Origin: Pilaira anomala
Taxonomy: Eukaryota; Mucoromycota; Mucoromycetes; Mucorales; Mucoraceae
Length of the DNA: 41,447 nucleotides
Reading direction: 5' to 3'
NCBI GenBank assembly: GCA_025716855.1
Contig: JAIXMQ010000125.1
Coordinates: 1-41,447 of the forward strand
The notes below the pieces were generated by a model that saw only the letters and a program-made list of their open reading frames with translations, did no database searches and had not been told where the DNA came from. The position numbers and the translations under genes are program-made. Positions 26,001-37,260 of the stretch are shown piece after piece (position 1 is the stretch's first letter; each line of letters starts with the position of its first letter).

Positions 26001-27240
26001 CAATAGTAATATATCCACATTTGAGATGATAGTTAAAAGTCAAGCAAGTTATTTTTATTTCATGTGTATCCATGTAGCGAGGATCCATGTCGGTTTTCCA
26101 TCTGATACCAACATTACTTTGATAATCTATGTTCAATTCTAAGAAGTTAGTCTCAAGCTGTTTGTTGTTATTAAACATATAAAACCCCATTAAACATTTC
26201 TCATTATTGCTTTTATATACTCGTGTAACAAAAGGTTCGAATACTTTCGGCTTTTTGTTCCTATCATCAAAAGTATGAGTCCTTGAACCAATTTTCTTGC
26301 ATACTCTATAAATAGATCTTTCTAATTCTAAATGTCAAATTTCAAAAATTACAATTTCACCAACCCGTCCAAACATTGCCACAAACCGACCATCATAACA
26401 AAAACGAATATGGGAAACTTCATAATATCCACGGCTTGCCTCTTGTGATTCCAATTGGTACATCAATAATTCACTCTTGACATTATATATATTTACTAAT
26501 TCGTTTTTTTTTTGGCATAAGCAGCAGTATACTTGTAATTTTTAGAGAAGGCCATAATATGTTCTTTAAAAGCATTAAAAGAAGTCAAACGCACACTATT
26601 TTATGGATTGACCAAGCACGACAGTACCAGCTTCAAAATGAGTGGTTAAAATATTGTGGCAAACATGTCTGGTGGAATCAATAAGCTTTTTTATATCAAC
26701 ATGTAATCCTTCAAAATCAAGCCATGAAGAATTTTTTATATAGAATTGTGAAATGCAGCCATTTATCGTGTGACAGCATAAACTGAATTGAAAATATTAA
26801 GGTCGAGTACAGTTCCCTTGTGGTTAGATATAGTTCTTTTACGATTGTTTATAATTCCATTTGGTGCATGAGTTGTAAAGTCTTTGTACTGTAAAGTATT
26901 TACGTCAATCACAACCAAGGAGAAGTTTTCGGTCACTGGGTTTTCCTTGTCTTTTTAATTCCGAGAGGAAGCTTCTTTGGGTAAGAAAACTGCACGGCCG
27001 TTGCATTTTTGTGAGGAGTATATCTTAAGCCAGTCTCATTAGCTTCAAAGATATAACAGCCCTTATTTATAGGATCTTTTGTACGGCCAATCGGGTTAAT
27101 ATTTCTTTCATAAAATGATAATGTAATGTATTTCCCTTTCGAGAAATAGACAGGAATTTGCAATGATTTCTGCTGGCATTTTTGATATACTTTGTCATGT
27201 CAATGATATAGTTAGATGCTCTAATGACGCTATATTTTTA
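23051..27240 (-). pseudogene. Decayed tandem copy of the propeller/TRP-like channel gene
   Basis: Same orientation as the intact gene and collinear with it over nearly its whole length. Matching blocks run from NHCKFLSIS near 27165 (intact SHCKFLSIS), through MAFSKNYKYTAAY (about 26550), SHIRFCYDGRFVAM (about 26400), YLIRFGKHTIQL (about 25980), FSTISGSRTLAMLVFF (about 25420), the S5-S6 region (23580-23840), to VVSDIESLWC and NNTTYIYYIAN (23160-23260). Lesions include TGG to TGA at 26335-26337 (intact VFEIW, copy IFEI-stop), a frameshift in an A run after TAAYA (about 26505-26514), and another near 27150. The region for the first roughly 115 residues is not found. Introns and the 17-bp microexon (23324-23340) persist, so the copy arose by DNA duplication and not by retroposition. 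Confidence 0.9.
25287..25297. repeat. Poly(G) run of 11 in the channel pseudogene
   Basis: A G homopolymer is exceptional in this AT-rich window and lies where the copy loses its frame after SYHRP. It may be a true indel or a sequencing artefact. Confidence 0.7.
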
Positions 27241-28481
27241 GCAGGTGAAAGTGCATACATGATATGATAAAATAACAAACTAAATATAATGAAGCCTCTT
27301 CTATTGATAAAAAAGGTTGCCCAAGATCAGTAAAACACGATCCATGAAATATCAAGTGTTCTCCTATGATATAATACAAGCTTGTCTTGCAATTAGTGGT
27401 AGTGGCTGTACCACCAGTGCCCCTATTTTATCTGTTAATCTACTATCATTATTGGAGTCATAGTTTAAAATTTTATCTTAGATATGTTAAATTCATTTTT
27501 ATAGTTAACTGGTCTTTTTCTCCTTTATTTCGTTAACCTCTATTTTTATTAAACTCTTTCCCTGAAGGATAAAGATAAAATATTTCAGAAATGAGTATAA
27601 AAAAGCTTTATCCCGCCTCCTCACATATTTTTTTAATTTGTCGGTCTGGAACCTTTTTTATTCTATTTGACACATACAGAGCAAAGTTGCTTTATCGAAT
27701 TCAATCCATACATTTACACAATACATATAAATCGAATATGGTCATATTCTTTGTATCGCATACTATCAAATATCCTTCAGGGACGCCTCTTTAGTGAGCT
27801 ACTTTGAAGAGTTTCCTTTTTTTTTCTCTCTCGTTTTACATGAGATGATTCCGTTTTCTAATTAGTTCTATGAACTTCGCATATCCATGTAATATAATGC
27901 TAATTTTATCTCACTCATCGATTTAGCACTATCCAGATGCAATAGATAAGCTTTAGCTTGAGAATAATACGACATACAAAGATTGTTCGGCCCAAGATGT
28001 ATACATTACGTCAGAAATAGGCCTTTTTTTTAATACATATGTTAGTTGTTATGTTCTACATACATAGGAATCTTCAATTTGCGCTATTGTTTTTTTTTCT
28101 GTAGAAAATACGTCATAAAACAGAACTATGTAAAATTTAAACTAAAAAAAAAAAATACATACCCCAAAGATTAAAAAAACAAATATGCAAAGCCCTGTTT
28201 GTTAGCTTTTAACTGTTTCATAGTATATGTTGGATCAAGTAGAAACTGATAACTTTCTTCTTTGTCTTGGATATTGTATACAAAAACACGTAAAAAAGAA
28301 AAAAAAAAAAGCTGCCAAAAAATACAACATTACGTATATCGATTGATCTTTTTTTTTTTTAAGACGGAGATGGCAAGCCAAAAAGAAATTCACTAAGAAA
28401 GACATTATCAAAATTTTAATCGATAAGAAAATACTATTTGCAATTTATTTAACAAGAAAGGGGGGAATAATACAAGGTTAT
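27241..28481. other. Gene-poor region upstream of the channel pseudogene
   Basis: No supported gene. The 67-codon plus-strand frame at 27591-27794 shows no recognisable motif. One coding-like minus-strand fragment is listed separately at 28171-28290. Confidence 0.5.
28171..28290 (-). other. Coding-like fragment, about 39 residues
   Basis: An open stretch ending at TAA 28171-28173 contains RVFVYNIQDKEESYQFLLD and then TYTMKQLKANKQGFAYLF. The composition is protein-like; VYNIQDKEESYQ recalls a propeller strand such as VNIYNVKSGLLVYR of the channel gene, so it may be a further relic of that family. No start codon or partner exon was found. Confidence 0.25.
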
Positions 28482-29477
28482 TTAGACGGCGGTATAACCA
28501 CCATCAACAAATAACTCAATACCAGTAACATAAGAACTGGCATCACTACCTAAGTAAACAACAGCACCACGAAGTTCCTTAGCATCACCGATACGACCCA
28601 TAGGTGTCAAATCAGTCCAAGCCTTTTCCCATTCTGGGTTATCCCTGAAGGTTTCATCTAATAAGTCAGTTCTCATGTAACCGGGACAGATGGCGTTGAC
28701 ACGAATGCCCTTGGTAGCCCATTCAGCAGCTAAGGCCTTAGTCATCATAGTAGCAGCACCCTTGGAAGTATTATACTAAAAAATAGAATAAACAGACAGG
28801 ACATGAATACAAACGTTTCTCTCATATTTTTTTTTCTTCTAGTATAGAATACTTACAGCACATTGAATTTGAGGACGGTTAGCAACATGACCAGACATGG
28901 AAGAGGTAATGATAACACTACCCTTACCCTTAGCAAGCATATACTTAGAAGCGGCTTGAATACCATAGAAGACACCATTGATATTGACGTCCATAATCTT
29001 TTGCCAGGCCTCTAAGTCATAGGTCTAAAACGCATCTTAATATAAAGAACTTCTCTCGCTCTCTCTCTCTCTCTCTTAATTAAAAAACTTACCTCAGAAG
29101 GACCACCTTGGTTTACACCAGCGTTAGCTACAAAGATATCAATAGCCTGGAAATCTTGATGGATTTGACTGATAGCACTTTGAACTTGTTTAGCGTCAGT
29201 AATGTTTGCCTTATAAGCTTTACAGACGACACCATATTGCTTGCCGATATCATGAGCAATTTCATGAGTCTTATCGCTAGAGACGTACATCAAGGCGACG
29301 TTAGCACCAGATTCAGCAAGAGCTTTACTCATCTCTAAGCCTAAACCTCTATAGATGATATATGAGTAACATTTTTTTTTTTTTTTCGCGTAAATATATT
29401 TACCTGGCACCACCGGTGACAACGGCAACCTTGCCCTTAAGACTGAATTCAGGAAGTGTAGGAAGTGGAGTAGTCAT
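28482..29477 (-). CDS. Short-chain dehydrogenase/reductase (mannitol dehydrogenase / sorbose reductase type)
   Basis: Four exons (29404-29477, 29093-29348, 28857-29024, 28482-28775) give 263 aa. The Rossmann motif TGGARGLG (residues 21-28) is formed across intron 1. VANAGVN carries the NAG motif, ITSSMSG the catalytic Ser, and YNTSK (Y167, K171) the catalytic Tyr and Lys; RVNAICPGYMRTDL and the C-terminal GIELFVDGGYTAV are classical SDR features. The best guess is the cytosolic NADP-dependent mannitol dehydrogenase/Sou1 group, reducing ketoses such as fructose or sorbose; the exact substrate cannot be read from sequence. No signal peptide or membrane segment is present. Codons are more C-rich than in neighbouring genes (GGC, GCC, ACC), which suggests strong expression, and a TATA box lies 65 bp upstream. 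Confidence 0.9.
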
Positions 29478-29541
29478 ATTAATATTTTAAAAAATATAGT
29501 TAAAAAAGAAAACAAACAAGAAATAAATAAAAAAAAAGTTA

Positions 29542-29549
29542 TATTTATA
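29542..29549 (-). promoter_or_regulatory. TATA box (TATAAATA) of the SDR gene
   Basis: On the minus strand GGGTATAAATATAAC lies about 65 nt upstream of the ATG at 29477, good spacing for a core promoter. Confidence 0.6.
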
Positions 29550-29697
29550 CCCAAAAAAAAAAAATCCGAAAGCGTTATTTTATTTGAAGTTAGAAGCTTA
29601 ATTTAGTCAAATCTCCATGAAAAAAATTTCCCGGGTTTGTCGAGAAAGAAAAAAAAAAAAAAGACGCGGAGTTTCCGGGCAATTCTTTTTCTTTGTA

Positions 29698-30343
29698 TTA
29701 CACAAAATCATTTCCTCTCTTGTTATAATGAACGGTATACTTGTTTGGTGTAATATTCATTTCTGCCGCACTTTCAATCGCTTTACATGCATTCAACATT
29801 TCATCCGCTCCTGATAAAGCTTCTGTAGCTGTTTGTAAAAATTCCTTATTACCGTATTGTTGTTGTGATTCAATAAGGATTCCGATATCTGCTACTTTTT
29901 GTCGTAACATGTCAAATTGTTGGTCAATTTGTTTCGCTTGTCTTTGCTGCATCATCCGTAAACGTTGTTGTTGTGCCTGTTGTTGAGCTTGCTGTTGAGC
30001 TTGTTGCTGTGCCTGTTGTTGAGCTTGTTGCTGTGCCTGTTGTTGAGCTTGTTGCTGTGCCTGTTGTTGAGCTTGTTGCTGTGCCTGTTGTTGAGCTTGC
30101 TGTTGAGCTTGTTGTTGGGCTTGTTGTTGAGCTTGTTGTTGAGCCTGCTGTTGAGCCTGTTGTTGGGCTTGTTGTTGAGCTTGTTGTTGAGCTTGTTGTT
30201 GAACTTGTTGTTGAACTTGTTGTTGTGCTTGCTGCTGTGCCTGTTGATGAGCATGTTGCTGTGCCTGCTGTTGTGGGTTTGACAGCTGTTGAATCACAGG
30301 AGAATGAAGATGCTGAGGAGAGTGCTGTAAATGAGGCGCCAAC

Positions 30344-30380
<37 letters not shown>

Positions 30381-31554
30381 GCTGTTGTTGCTGCTGCTGC
30401 TGTTGCTGTATGATTGAATTTTGTAATTGTTGTTGTTTAGTTTGCTTTTTCTGTTGATTATGTTGCTGATGATGATGATGGTGTTGGGATGCAAAAGGAG
30501 GATGTGAATGTTTATGGATCACGGTCACATGAGCCGTTTTTTTCAGCAAATCAATAATTATGGTCAATGCGCCAGCGCAATCATATCTGTTTTGTGCTTT
30601 TGGATGCTCGACTTTTCTTGGTTTGGCTGTATCTGCTCTTTGGGAACAATAATACCGCAGTGTAGATAATGTATCAGGGGATTTCGTTGAACGTCTACGA
30701 TCTTTTAAACTATATAGATAAAGAAGTTATAACAAAAAGACTTCTCCTTTTTTATATATTCATCTTACCTAAAATTGAATTTTGTTCCTTCTAATACTTT
30801 TTCACAAATACCTCTTCCTAACTGAGTAAATCCAGCACCTTCACCCATGGTTTCCATTAAGGGACCAATATCCAAATGGTATTGTTTTCTATCAAATTCA
30901 GTTTCCTTTTCTAATTCTCTAACAAAAGTTTCAAAATCAATCACATCTTGTGAAGCTCTTTCAGCCGAAGAAGTTGTCCTATGAGAAATATTGACAGAAG
31001 TAACAGTAGCAGTAGTAGGTGTAATAATAGAAGCGATAGGTGGTGCAGTTGTTGTACTTGTCACTGTACCACTTGTATTTGTTGTACTCGTCGTAGAAGG
31101 CAAAACTATAGGGTGCTCATGTTTAATAGTTTGATGTAAATCTTGGTTTGGTAAAGGTAACGGTTGAATTACTTGTTGTGAATGCAGATGAGATTGAAGT
31201 TGCGACTGATTTCGCATAGCAGGAGTTGTGAACATATGAGTTTTGTTATTGTTGTTATTCGGATTCGTGTTACTATTATTATTACTCGGATTATTGTTCG
31301 AATTCGTATTATTCACTTGTGCTAATGTAAGCATCATGGAGGAAGAGGTAGGTGGTGGTGGTGACTGTTTAATTTGAGGTGAAGATAGAGTTTGAGGGGG
31401 TGGAAGAGGAGATGTATGGTTACTACCGTTACTGTTACTATTACCTAAATTTATAGGGGCAGATGAATGTAATTGAGGTTGTTGTTGGATAGGGAGTGGA
31501 GTTGCGTACATTTGTTGTTGTTGTTGTTGTTGCTGTTGCTGTTGCTGTTGTTGC

Positions 31555-31587
<33 letters not shown>

Positions 31588-32066
31588 ATTGGCTGGGCAT
31601 ATCTACCTTGTTTAAAGTTCCTTTGCTGTTCATCATATAATTCATACCTTTCCATTTGATGCTTTCTTTTTTGTATCTCACGCGTTTGACATATACTACA
31701 TACATTATATTTATAATCTCTTTCTTGGAAAAAGGTTACATGTCGAAAGGTTTGGCAGCTATCACAATAAAGTGTTTCTTGAGTTGAAGTTGGAGTTGAT
31801 ATACCTCTTGTGCCGCCACCAGTTGTAGTACTTGGACTGTTACTACCACTCGTTGTAACGTTAGGTGTCGTTTGACCTAAATGGCCTAAAGTAGGTGAAG
31901 GGCCAGTACTGGTTACAAGGGCTTGACCAAAGCTTTGTTGTTGTTGTTGTTGCTGCTGCTGCTGTTGTTGTTGACCATTGAGTACTTGTTGTTGTCGAGG
32001 TATATTATTATTAGGAATTGTAGAGTAATTAATAGATGGAAACGACCGAGGAGGTCCGTGAGACAT
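29698..32066 (-). CDS. Poly-Q regulator with CX2C zinc ribbon and C-C-HxH domain
   Basis: Two exons (30769-32066, 29698-30709) around a 59-bp intron give 769 aa. An N-terminal Q tract is followed by a zinc ribbon C101-x2-C104-x18-C123-x2-C126 with basic residues after it (REIQKRKHQMERYE). Then come Q-, N-, S- and P-rich segments and a helical block (SQDVIDFETFVRELEKET). Spanning the splice junction is a compact domain LRYYCSQR...RYDCAGALTII...VIHKHSHPP, with C454-x22-C477-x20-H498-x-H500. C-C-HxH spacing is that of the FLYWCH/FAR1/WRKY-GCM1 zinc folds, often derived from MULE transposases. A long QAQQ repeat and a helical C-terminus (QFDMLRQKVADIGILIES) complete it. It is probably a nuclear DNA-binding regulator; that is inference and no named gene is assigned. 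Confidence 0.7.
29966..30395 (-). repeat. QAQQ tandem repeat plus poly-Q coding tract
   Basis: About 24 units of a 12-bp repeat (CAGGCACAGCAA and CAAGCTCAACAA variants) encode Gln-Ala-Gln-Gln, followed on the high-coordinate side by a mainly CAA/CAG poly-Q tract at 30341-30407. Antisense leucine-rich and valine-rich frames here are artefacts. Confidence 0.9.
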
Positions 32067-32268
32067 GATGTATATATAAAGATCGCTTTTTTTTTTTCTG
32101 CCCTGTTAAAAAAAGATTATTTTTTGTTATTTACACAATAAAAAACAAGGACTCTTTTTATTTTTTTTAGTTTTTGTTATATATTGCTTATGGAAAGAAA
32201 AAATATTGTTTTTTTTTGCAAAGAAAAAAGTATAATAAACTTTTTCTTTTTTAATCAAGGAATTAATG

Positions 32269-32293
32269 TGACGTAGCATTTATTTTAACCAAT
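32269..32293. promoter_or_regulatory. CRE-like TGACGTAG and CCAAT box upstream of the poly-Q regulator
   Basis: TGACGTAG at 32269-32276 and CCAAT at 32289-32293 lie 200-230 bp upstream of the minus-strand ATG at 32066, in the only intergenic space before the SNX4 3' end. They are candidate bZIP and HAP sites. Confidence 0.35.
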
Positions 32294-32421
32294 CGCAAAG
32301 ATGTGTGATGAGAAAGCGAGAAAAAAAAAGCAAGCGAAAAATCAAATAAATTAGTTGTGTATGGATTATAAACAAGTTCTTTTTTTTTCTTCCAGAAGAA
32401 AATAAAAAAGAGTTTGGTATA

Positions 32422-33576
32422 TCAGACATGTACAGTACCGTCACCTTTAACACCATCAATGTTCTCTAATACAGGTAATATATTTTCCCAAATCGTAGTA
32501 CCCTATGATATATTACGTTAAATATCTTTCTCCCTCTCCCCACCTTTATTGTTTATTTTACCTTTTGAAAGAACTCAATGTGACAGTCAGCATAAGCAAG
32601 TAGTCCTTGTTTTAACTCCAGTATTTTTGTCTTTTGAAATACATCGAATTCTTTCATCACCTGCATAGAAAATCCATTCGATTCATCATTTGTTCGAGTT
32701 ACTTCATTTTGTAACTAATAACTTTGAAAATTAATACATGTTATCAATCCCCCTCCCCCTCCCCCTCCCCTTTTTTTTTACCTCTGTAATCTTGGCTTGT
32801 AATCTACTTAATTTTTCACGCCTTGCTGCTTCTACAGATACACCTCGAAAATCATTATATTTATCTGTAACATAATCAGTAATGTTCAATCCACCATTTC
32901 TATTATATGCTCTACCAGGATGCTGAGTTCTTTCTCTCTCTTGAATGGTTTGATGTAAATAACCTGATAATTCTTCAAAATCTAATTGTTTTTGATCTCT
33001 TGCCCTTAATACATCCTGAATATATATTAGAGAAAAAAAAAGTTACTCTTATTTTTTTTTTTTTTTTTTACAAATTATGTTATATTACCTTGGCAGCATT
33101 ACAATAAGCCAATAATTCATGAATTTCATTTAAAAATTGTATTTCCTCAATATCCGTCATTTCCTTCATTGCTTTTGAATAGGCTTTACAACTTTCGGAG
33201 AATTGGAAAAGTGAGTTTGTGATATTTGATTCCAATACGGATAATCCTTGAATACTAGCAGCAAAACTTGCATAATCGTTTTGCAAATCTGTATAGAAAC
33301 TATTAGTAAATAATCCCGATCTACCTGTTTATCTCTCTTTCTCTGTGTATATACCTTGTTGTCTCTTGTTAATTCTCATATATAATCTCTCTACAGTATT
33401 CAAATTCTCTTCCAGTTTATTTATACTATCCTTCATTTCCTCAAATTTTTCATCAGGTTTTTTAATCTTTGCAAATGCATTTATCAGTGTATCACCAATG
33501 GTATCAAATAAAGAGGCAGAAGGTGTGACGTTACGTGTTTGAGCTCTTTGATCGTTTTTCTGATATAATGTTAGCT

Positions 33577-33615
<39 letters not shown>

Positions 33616-34560
33616 CGAATTTTTGCAAACTACAACTTACAAAATCTGTGGATTCCAAAAATATACGAGTACTTTGTGCCTTTTGTAATAATGGATGTCT
33701 TGATATTCTATCTAAAAACCATTGCAAACTATAAAGATAAATTTTAGAAACGAGTTGCTTTTACATATTTTATATATTTACCTTATTTGTCTTCTCAAGA
33801 TGAATTCGGAACTGAATCTATCACCTTTAATATATTCTAAATATTCATGCGTTCAGTTCCTATTTATGTAATAAATGAAATAGAAAAAAAAAACTAATTA
33901 CCTAAACGATGCTTTTCTGGTAATGGTGGAACAATACAAGCAGTGAATTCTGATGATAAAGTTGAATGTAACCAAACAAAATCCTGGTATCTTCTACGGA
34001 CTGGTTTAGGATTTACTGAATTAAAGGTTTCAACAGAAGTCTAAATAGATAGATTATTTTTACTCCTGAATTAATACAACTAATATTTTTTTTTCTTACT
34101 GTTGTTTTAATAAGATAAGTAACATAAACTCCTTGGTTACCATCTTGAAGTTTTAGTGGGTCACTAACGACGATTGTCATGGGTAATATTTCAACTGCTG
34201 TTGCTGCTGTTACTGTTGGACTTTTTAAAGCAGGTGTTGTCACTGGAGAAGGTGTTGACATGACTGACCTTGGTAAAGTATTAAAATCTTCAAGTACGGG
34301 TGAAGAAGAAGGTATAATAGGAGTAGGTGGTGGTGGTGTTTCGATAACAACACTTTCGGTACTATCGTTTGCTTGAACTGTATAGGGTGAATAATAATAG
34401 TTCTATTTTGTTCCCTATTAATATATGTTTGAATAAGATATTTATAACAACAACTTACTTCTGACTCTGTAAACTGTTGAAGTGGGTCATCATATTCTAC
34501 ACGGGGTGTAAAAGCATCAGTTGTTGCATGAACATCCCATTTTACATAGTCATCACTCAT
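32422..34560 (-). CDS. SNX4: Sorting nexin SNX4/Atg24 (PX-BAR)
   Basis: Ten exons (34459-34560, 34100-34402, 33902-34040, 33782-33836, 33641-33728, 33355-33559, 33089-33288, 32782-33015, 32562-32714, 32422-32502) give 519 aa. The PX domain includes VRRRYQDFVWLHSTL (R150-Y153), the PPLPEKHRL loop, and LEYIKGDRFSSEF, a strongly SNX4-specific signature formed only after splicing; it binds PI3P. The rest is a helical BAR region (SLFDTIGDTLINAFAKIKKP, ERLYMRINKRQQ, KAYSKAMKEMTDIE, LLAYADCHIEFFQK) that dimerises and tubulates membrane. SNX4 retrieves SNAREs from endosomes and vacuole to Golgi and takes part in selective autophagy. The N-terminal 100 residues are Pro/Ser-rich. The second exon uses the acceptor at 34403, since later AGs break the frame. 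Confidence 0.9.
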
Positions 34561-34586
34561 TGAACTAACAATATATATAGAACAGG

Positions 34587-34588
<2 letters not shown>

Positions 34589-34615
<27 letters not shown>
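34589..34615. repeat. Poly(A) run upstream of SNX4
   Basis: An A homopolymer (poly-T on the coding strand) 30 bp above the SNX4 ATG, as also seen ahead of the CTC1-like gene. Confidence 0.85.
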
Positions 34616-34617
<2 letters not shown>

Positions 34618-34892
34618 GTTATTTTATTTTTATTCTACTGCTTTACAACCAATCAAAAAAGTAGAATTGAAAAAAAAGGGCTTTAATTCAAGATATTTTA
34701 TCATTTGAACCAAGACGTAACCTCTATCTTCATTCCTTAAACTGATAGAGGACATAAGTGACGTGAATTTATATATCTATAATCTAAAATACATGTATGT
34801 CATGTAATGATCTATATCACAAAACAATGAATGTTTTTCTGTACTATAGTGACATCATATGATAAGTTGAGAGTCATGCAGTCATTTTCATT

Positions 34893-36109
34893 TTACCCCA
34901 ATCGTGTTTCAGACGCAGGGCGTATTATCATTCTGCTAACTGTTGCCATTGTTCCATTTACCCAGCCTTCTGCTACTGATAAGTTATGTAAAAGCATAAC
35001 TGGTGCACTTAGTTTTAGGATCAATGTTTCTTTTAGGTATGTTTCATTGAACACCAAGGAATGGCTGAACCCGGCGGATCCATCTTTTGAAATATAATAT
35101 CCTGGTGCTGAACGAAGCTCACAAATACGCTTGTCATTGTACTCATCAGTTTCCTTGTTTGAAATAAAAACGCGCATAATATTATCTGGTGGGGTTTCAA
35201 CAAAGCGATTACGGATAATTTGAACGAAGTCGTGAAGTCTCAAATCGTTCAAGAACTGCCTATATTGAAGCTCATCTTTGCCAGCACGAACGAAGAAGGT
35301 GTTCAAAGATAAATCCGACATGCTTGAAATAACCGATGAGTAAATGGAAGCTTGTAGATAGGTTCTGCGGGATTAGTTACTAGTGTCAGCTGACCAAAAT
35401 TACCAAACCAGATGGTTAACACCCCCACTAAATGTGGTGTTATTCAAAGTAGTCTAGGTAAACAAACGATGAATAGTATCGGGTGTATAATATGAAACCA
35501 TCAATTAATAGAGCAAGATGCTGGCGTGGTTTCAAATATGTAAAGTATTCATTAATACGGCGTGGGTTTGGTATGTTGGGTCTATTGGTGACTCCTAAGA
35601 AACGATGAATTGTCTGACCATCGACGGCTACAGCAGCAACACCAGTGAGAGCTAGCAAAATCGAGTTGTTTTAACCCTACATCAGCACCGCCATGGATTA
35701 AATGGAAACCAAATGGGTAGCTGATTATGGTTTCGTAAATTTGGTTTTGTTTTATGGTTGCCATAGTTAAATAATCATTTAATTGATCGGTGTCAGAGCG
35801 AGTTTCCTCTGAGTTGGTCTGTCTGGCCTCACGATCGGCTATTTCCTCTGCCTGAGTGACTTCTCCAAGCTCTTCATCTGAAAAATTTAATCAAAATAAT
35901 TCATTTTCATCAATTAGTAAATGAAGAAGCTCTCTCCAAGTCATATCTCCTTTTTCGATTTCGAAGCGGTATAAAGCAATCTTCTGATAGTAAAACGCTT
36001 CACCTTGGTTTACTTTTGCGTTGTAGACTCGAACCAGAGGAAGTTTTAATCTTGCAGTAAAGATATAGTTTTTTTGAGTCCCTAGTATGTTTGCGAATCC
36101 TATGTGCAA
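34893..36109 (-). pseudogene. PIF1/Helitron-type helicase remnant
   Basis: Three disconnected frames. The upstream piece (35891-36109) has GEAFYYQKIALYRFEIEKGD, like the FYYQxLLL segment before the helicase core of such elements. The middle (35440-35764) has YPFGFHLIHGGADVG, where the Walker A lysine-threonine is lost (GADVGLK), then in another frame ALTGVAAVAVDGQTIHRFLG, the PIF1 motif after Walker A, and LALLIDGF in place of the DE box. The downstream piece (34893-35321) ends with LKLSAPVMLLHNLSVAEGWV and NGTMATV, the PIF1 C-terminal signature. Frames change and stops intervene, so it is dead. An origin from a Helitron or a free PIF1-like gene cannot be decided; no replication-initiator domain or terminal hairpin was found. 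Confidence 0.7.
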
Positions 36110-36366
36110 GTTCAGGAATACGAACAGTCGTGTTCATATTGATGTTTGCATTTCTTCTGGCCCAAATACTTATCGCACCCTAATGACTATCGATATTTAT
36201 TAGGCAATGAATTACTTTTTGATAAATTTAATAAAGCTTTGATATGACTTAAAACAGCATGTTATTTATGTAGTTATTTATTTCTTGATACAATCTCTTA
36301 TTTAAATATGGTAAGCAGTCAAACACAATAATAGGATGAGGGTATTGGTAAGGAAGATTTATTTTG

Positions 36367-36404
<38 letters not shown>

Positions 36405-37260
36405 AAAAGGAAAAGAAAGAAAAAAAAAGTAATAATTTACAAAATGAAAAATAACCTCCCTCCCCTCGTTTGTGTAGCGTGTAAAAAAAAAAGGAAGTCA
36501 ATAACAATCAAAAGAGTGGTTAATGCGAACTACCGTGACAATCGACCCTCAGTTAGCTATAAACTCATTGTAGGATGATAAAATGCGGCCATTAACTACC
36601 CTCTGTTCTGTACAAGAAGGTTTTAGGGATTTATATTTTTACATTATTATTCCCTTAAAGATAAAAGGATCCATGTACAGAGCCTTGTGTAAAAACACAA
36701 AAAGCTAGATAAATGCTTGTATTTACACTTTTTAAGTTACACTTTTATCCAAAATTAGAGAAGGGATGGTTACACTGTTTTTTTGCTCGGCTATTTAGGC
36801 TTCTTCCTTAAACAAGTTTATATTTATCGACAGTTATCAATTTAACTCTTTCTTAATTATACTGCCTAGTTACATTTTATCAAATTTACTGACAATTACG
36901 AATGGAGAGATATATTTGTACTTTTAAACAATGCATTGATCGTTATACATCTTTAAAAAAAAATGAAGTGCTTTAATTCTGTGTCATTTTAAATACTTTT
37001 TTTCCTCCATACGCTACAGGATGACAAATCGCAAACAGGTTTGATTGTTTGTCTTTTTTTTTTCACTTATTTTAGAACATAAATTTATCCTATCAATACC
37101 ATCCTAATGTCTTGTTTAAATACGTACAAATTTCAAACAAGAGATTTTATCAAGAAATAAATAGATTTGAAACCTGCTTAATCCATGTCATCAATGGTAA
37201 ATCATATCATTATCACAAAAAAATAATAAATCTCAATAACAAATGCTTTTTTTTTCTAAA
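36110..37260. other. Gene-poor AT-rich region
   Basis: Contains a TA microsatellite at about 36368-36400. No supported gene on either strand; the 80-codon frame at 36336-36578 is built from the TA repeat and A runs. Confidence 0.55.

Noticed and set aside
27591..27794. 67-codon plus-strand frame
   Set aside because: No motif, no promoter or splice context, and length within chance expectation for this region.
29965..30413. Plus-strand leucine/valine-rich frames looking like membrane proteins
   Set aside because: Antisense of the QAQQ repeat in the poly-Q regulator.
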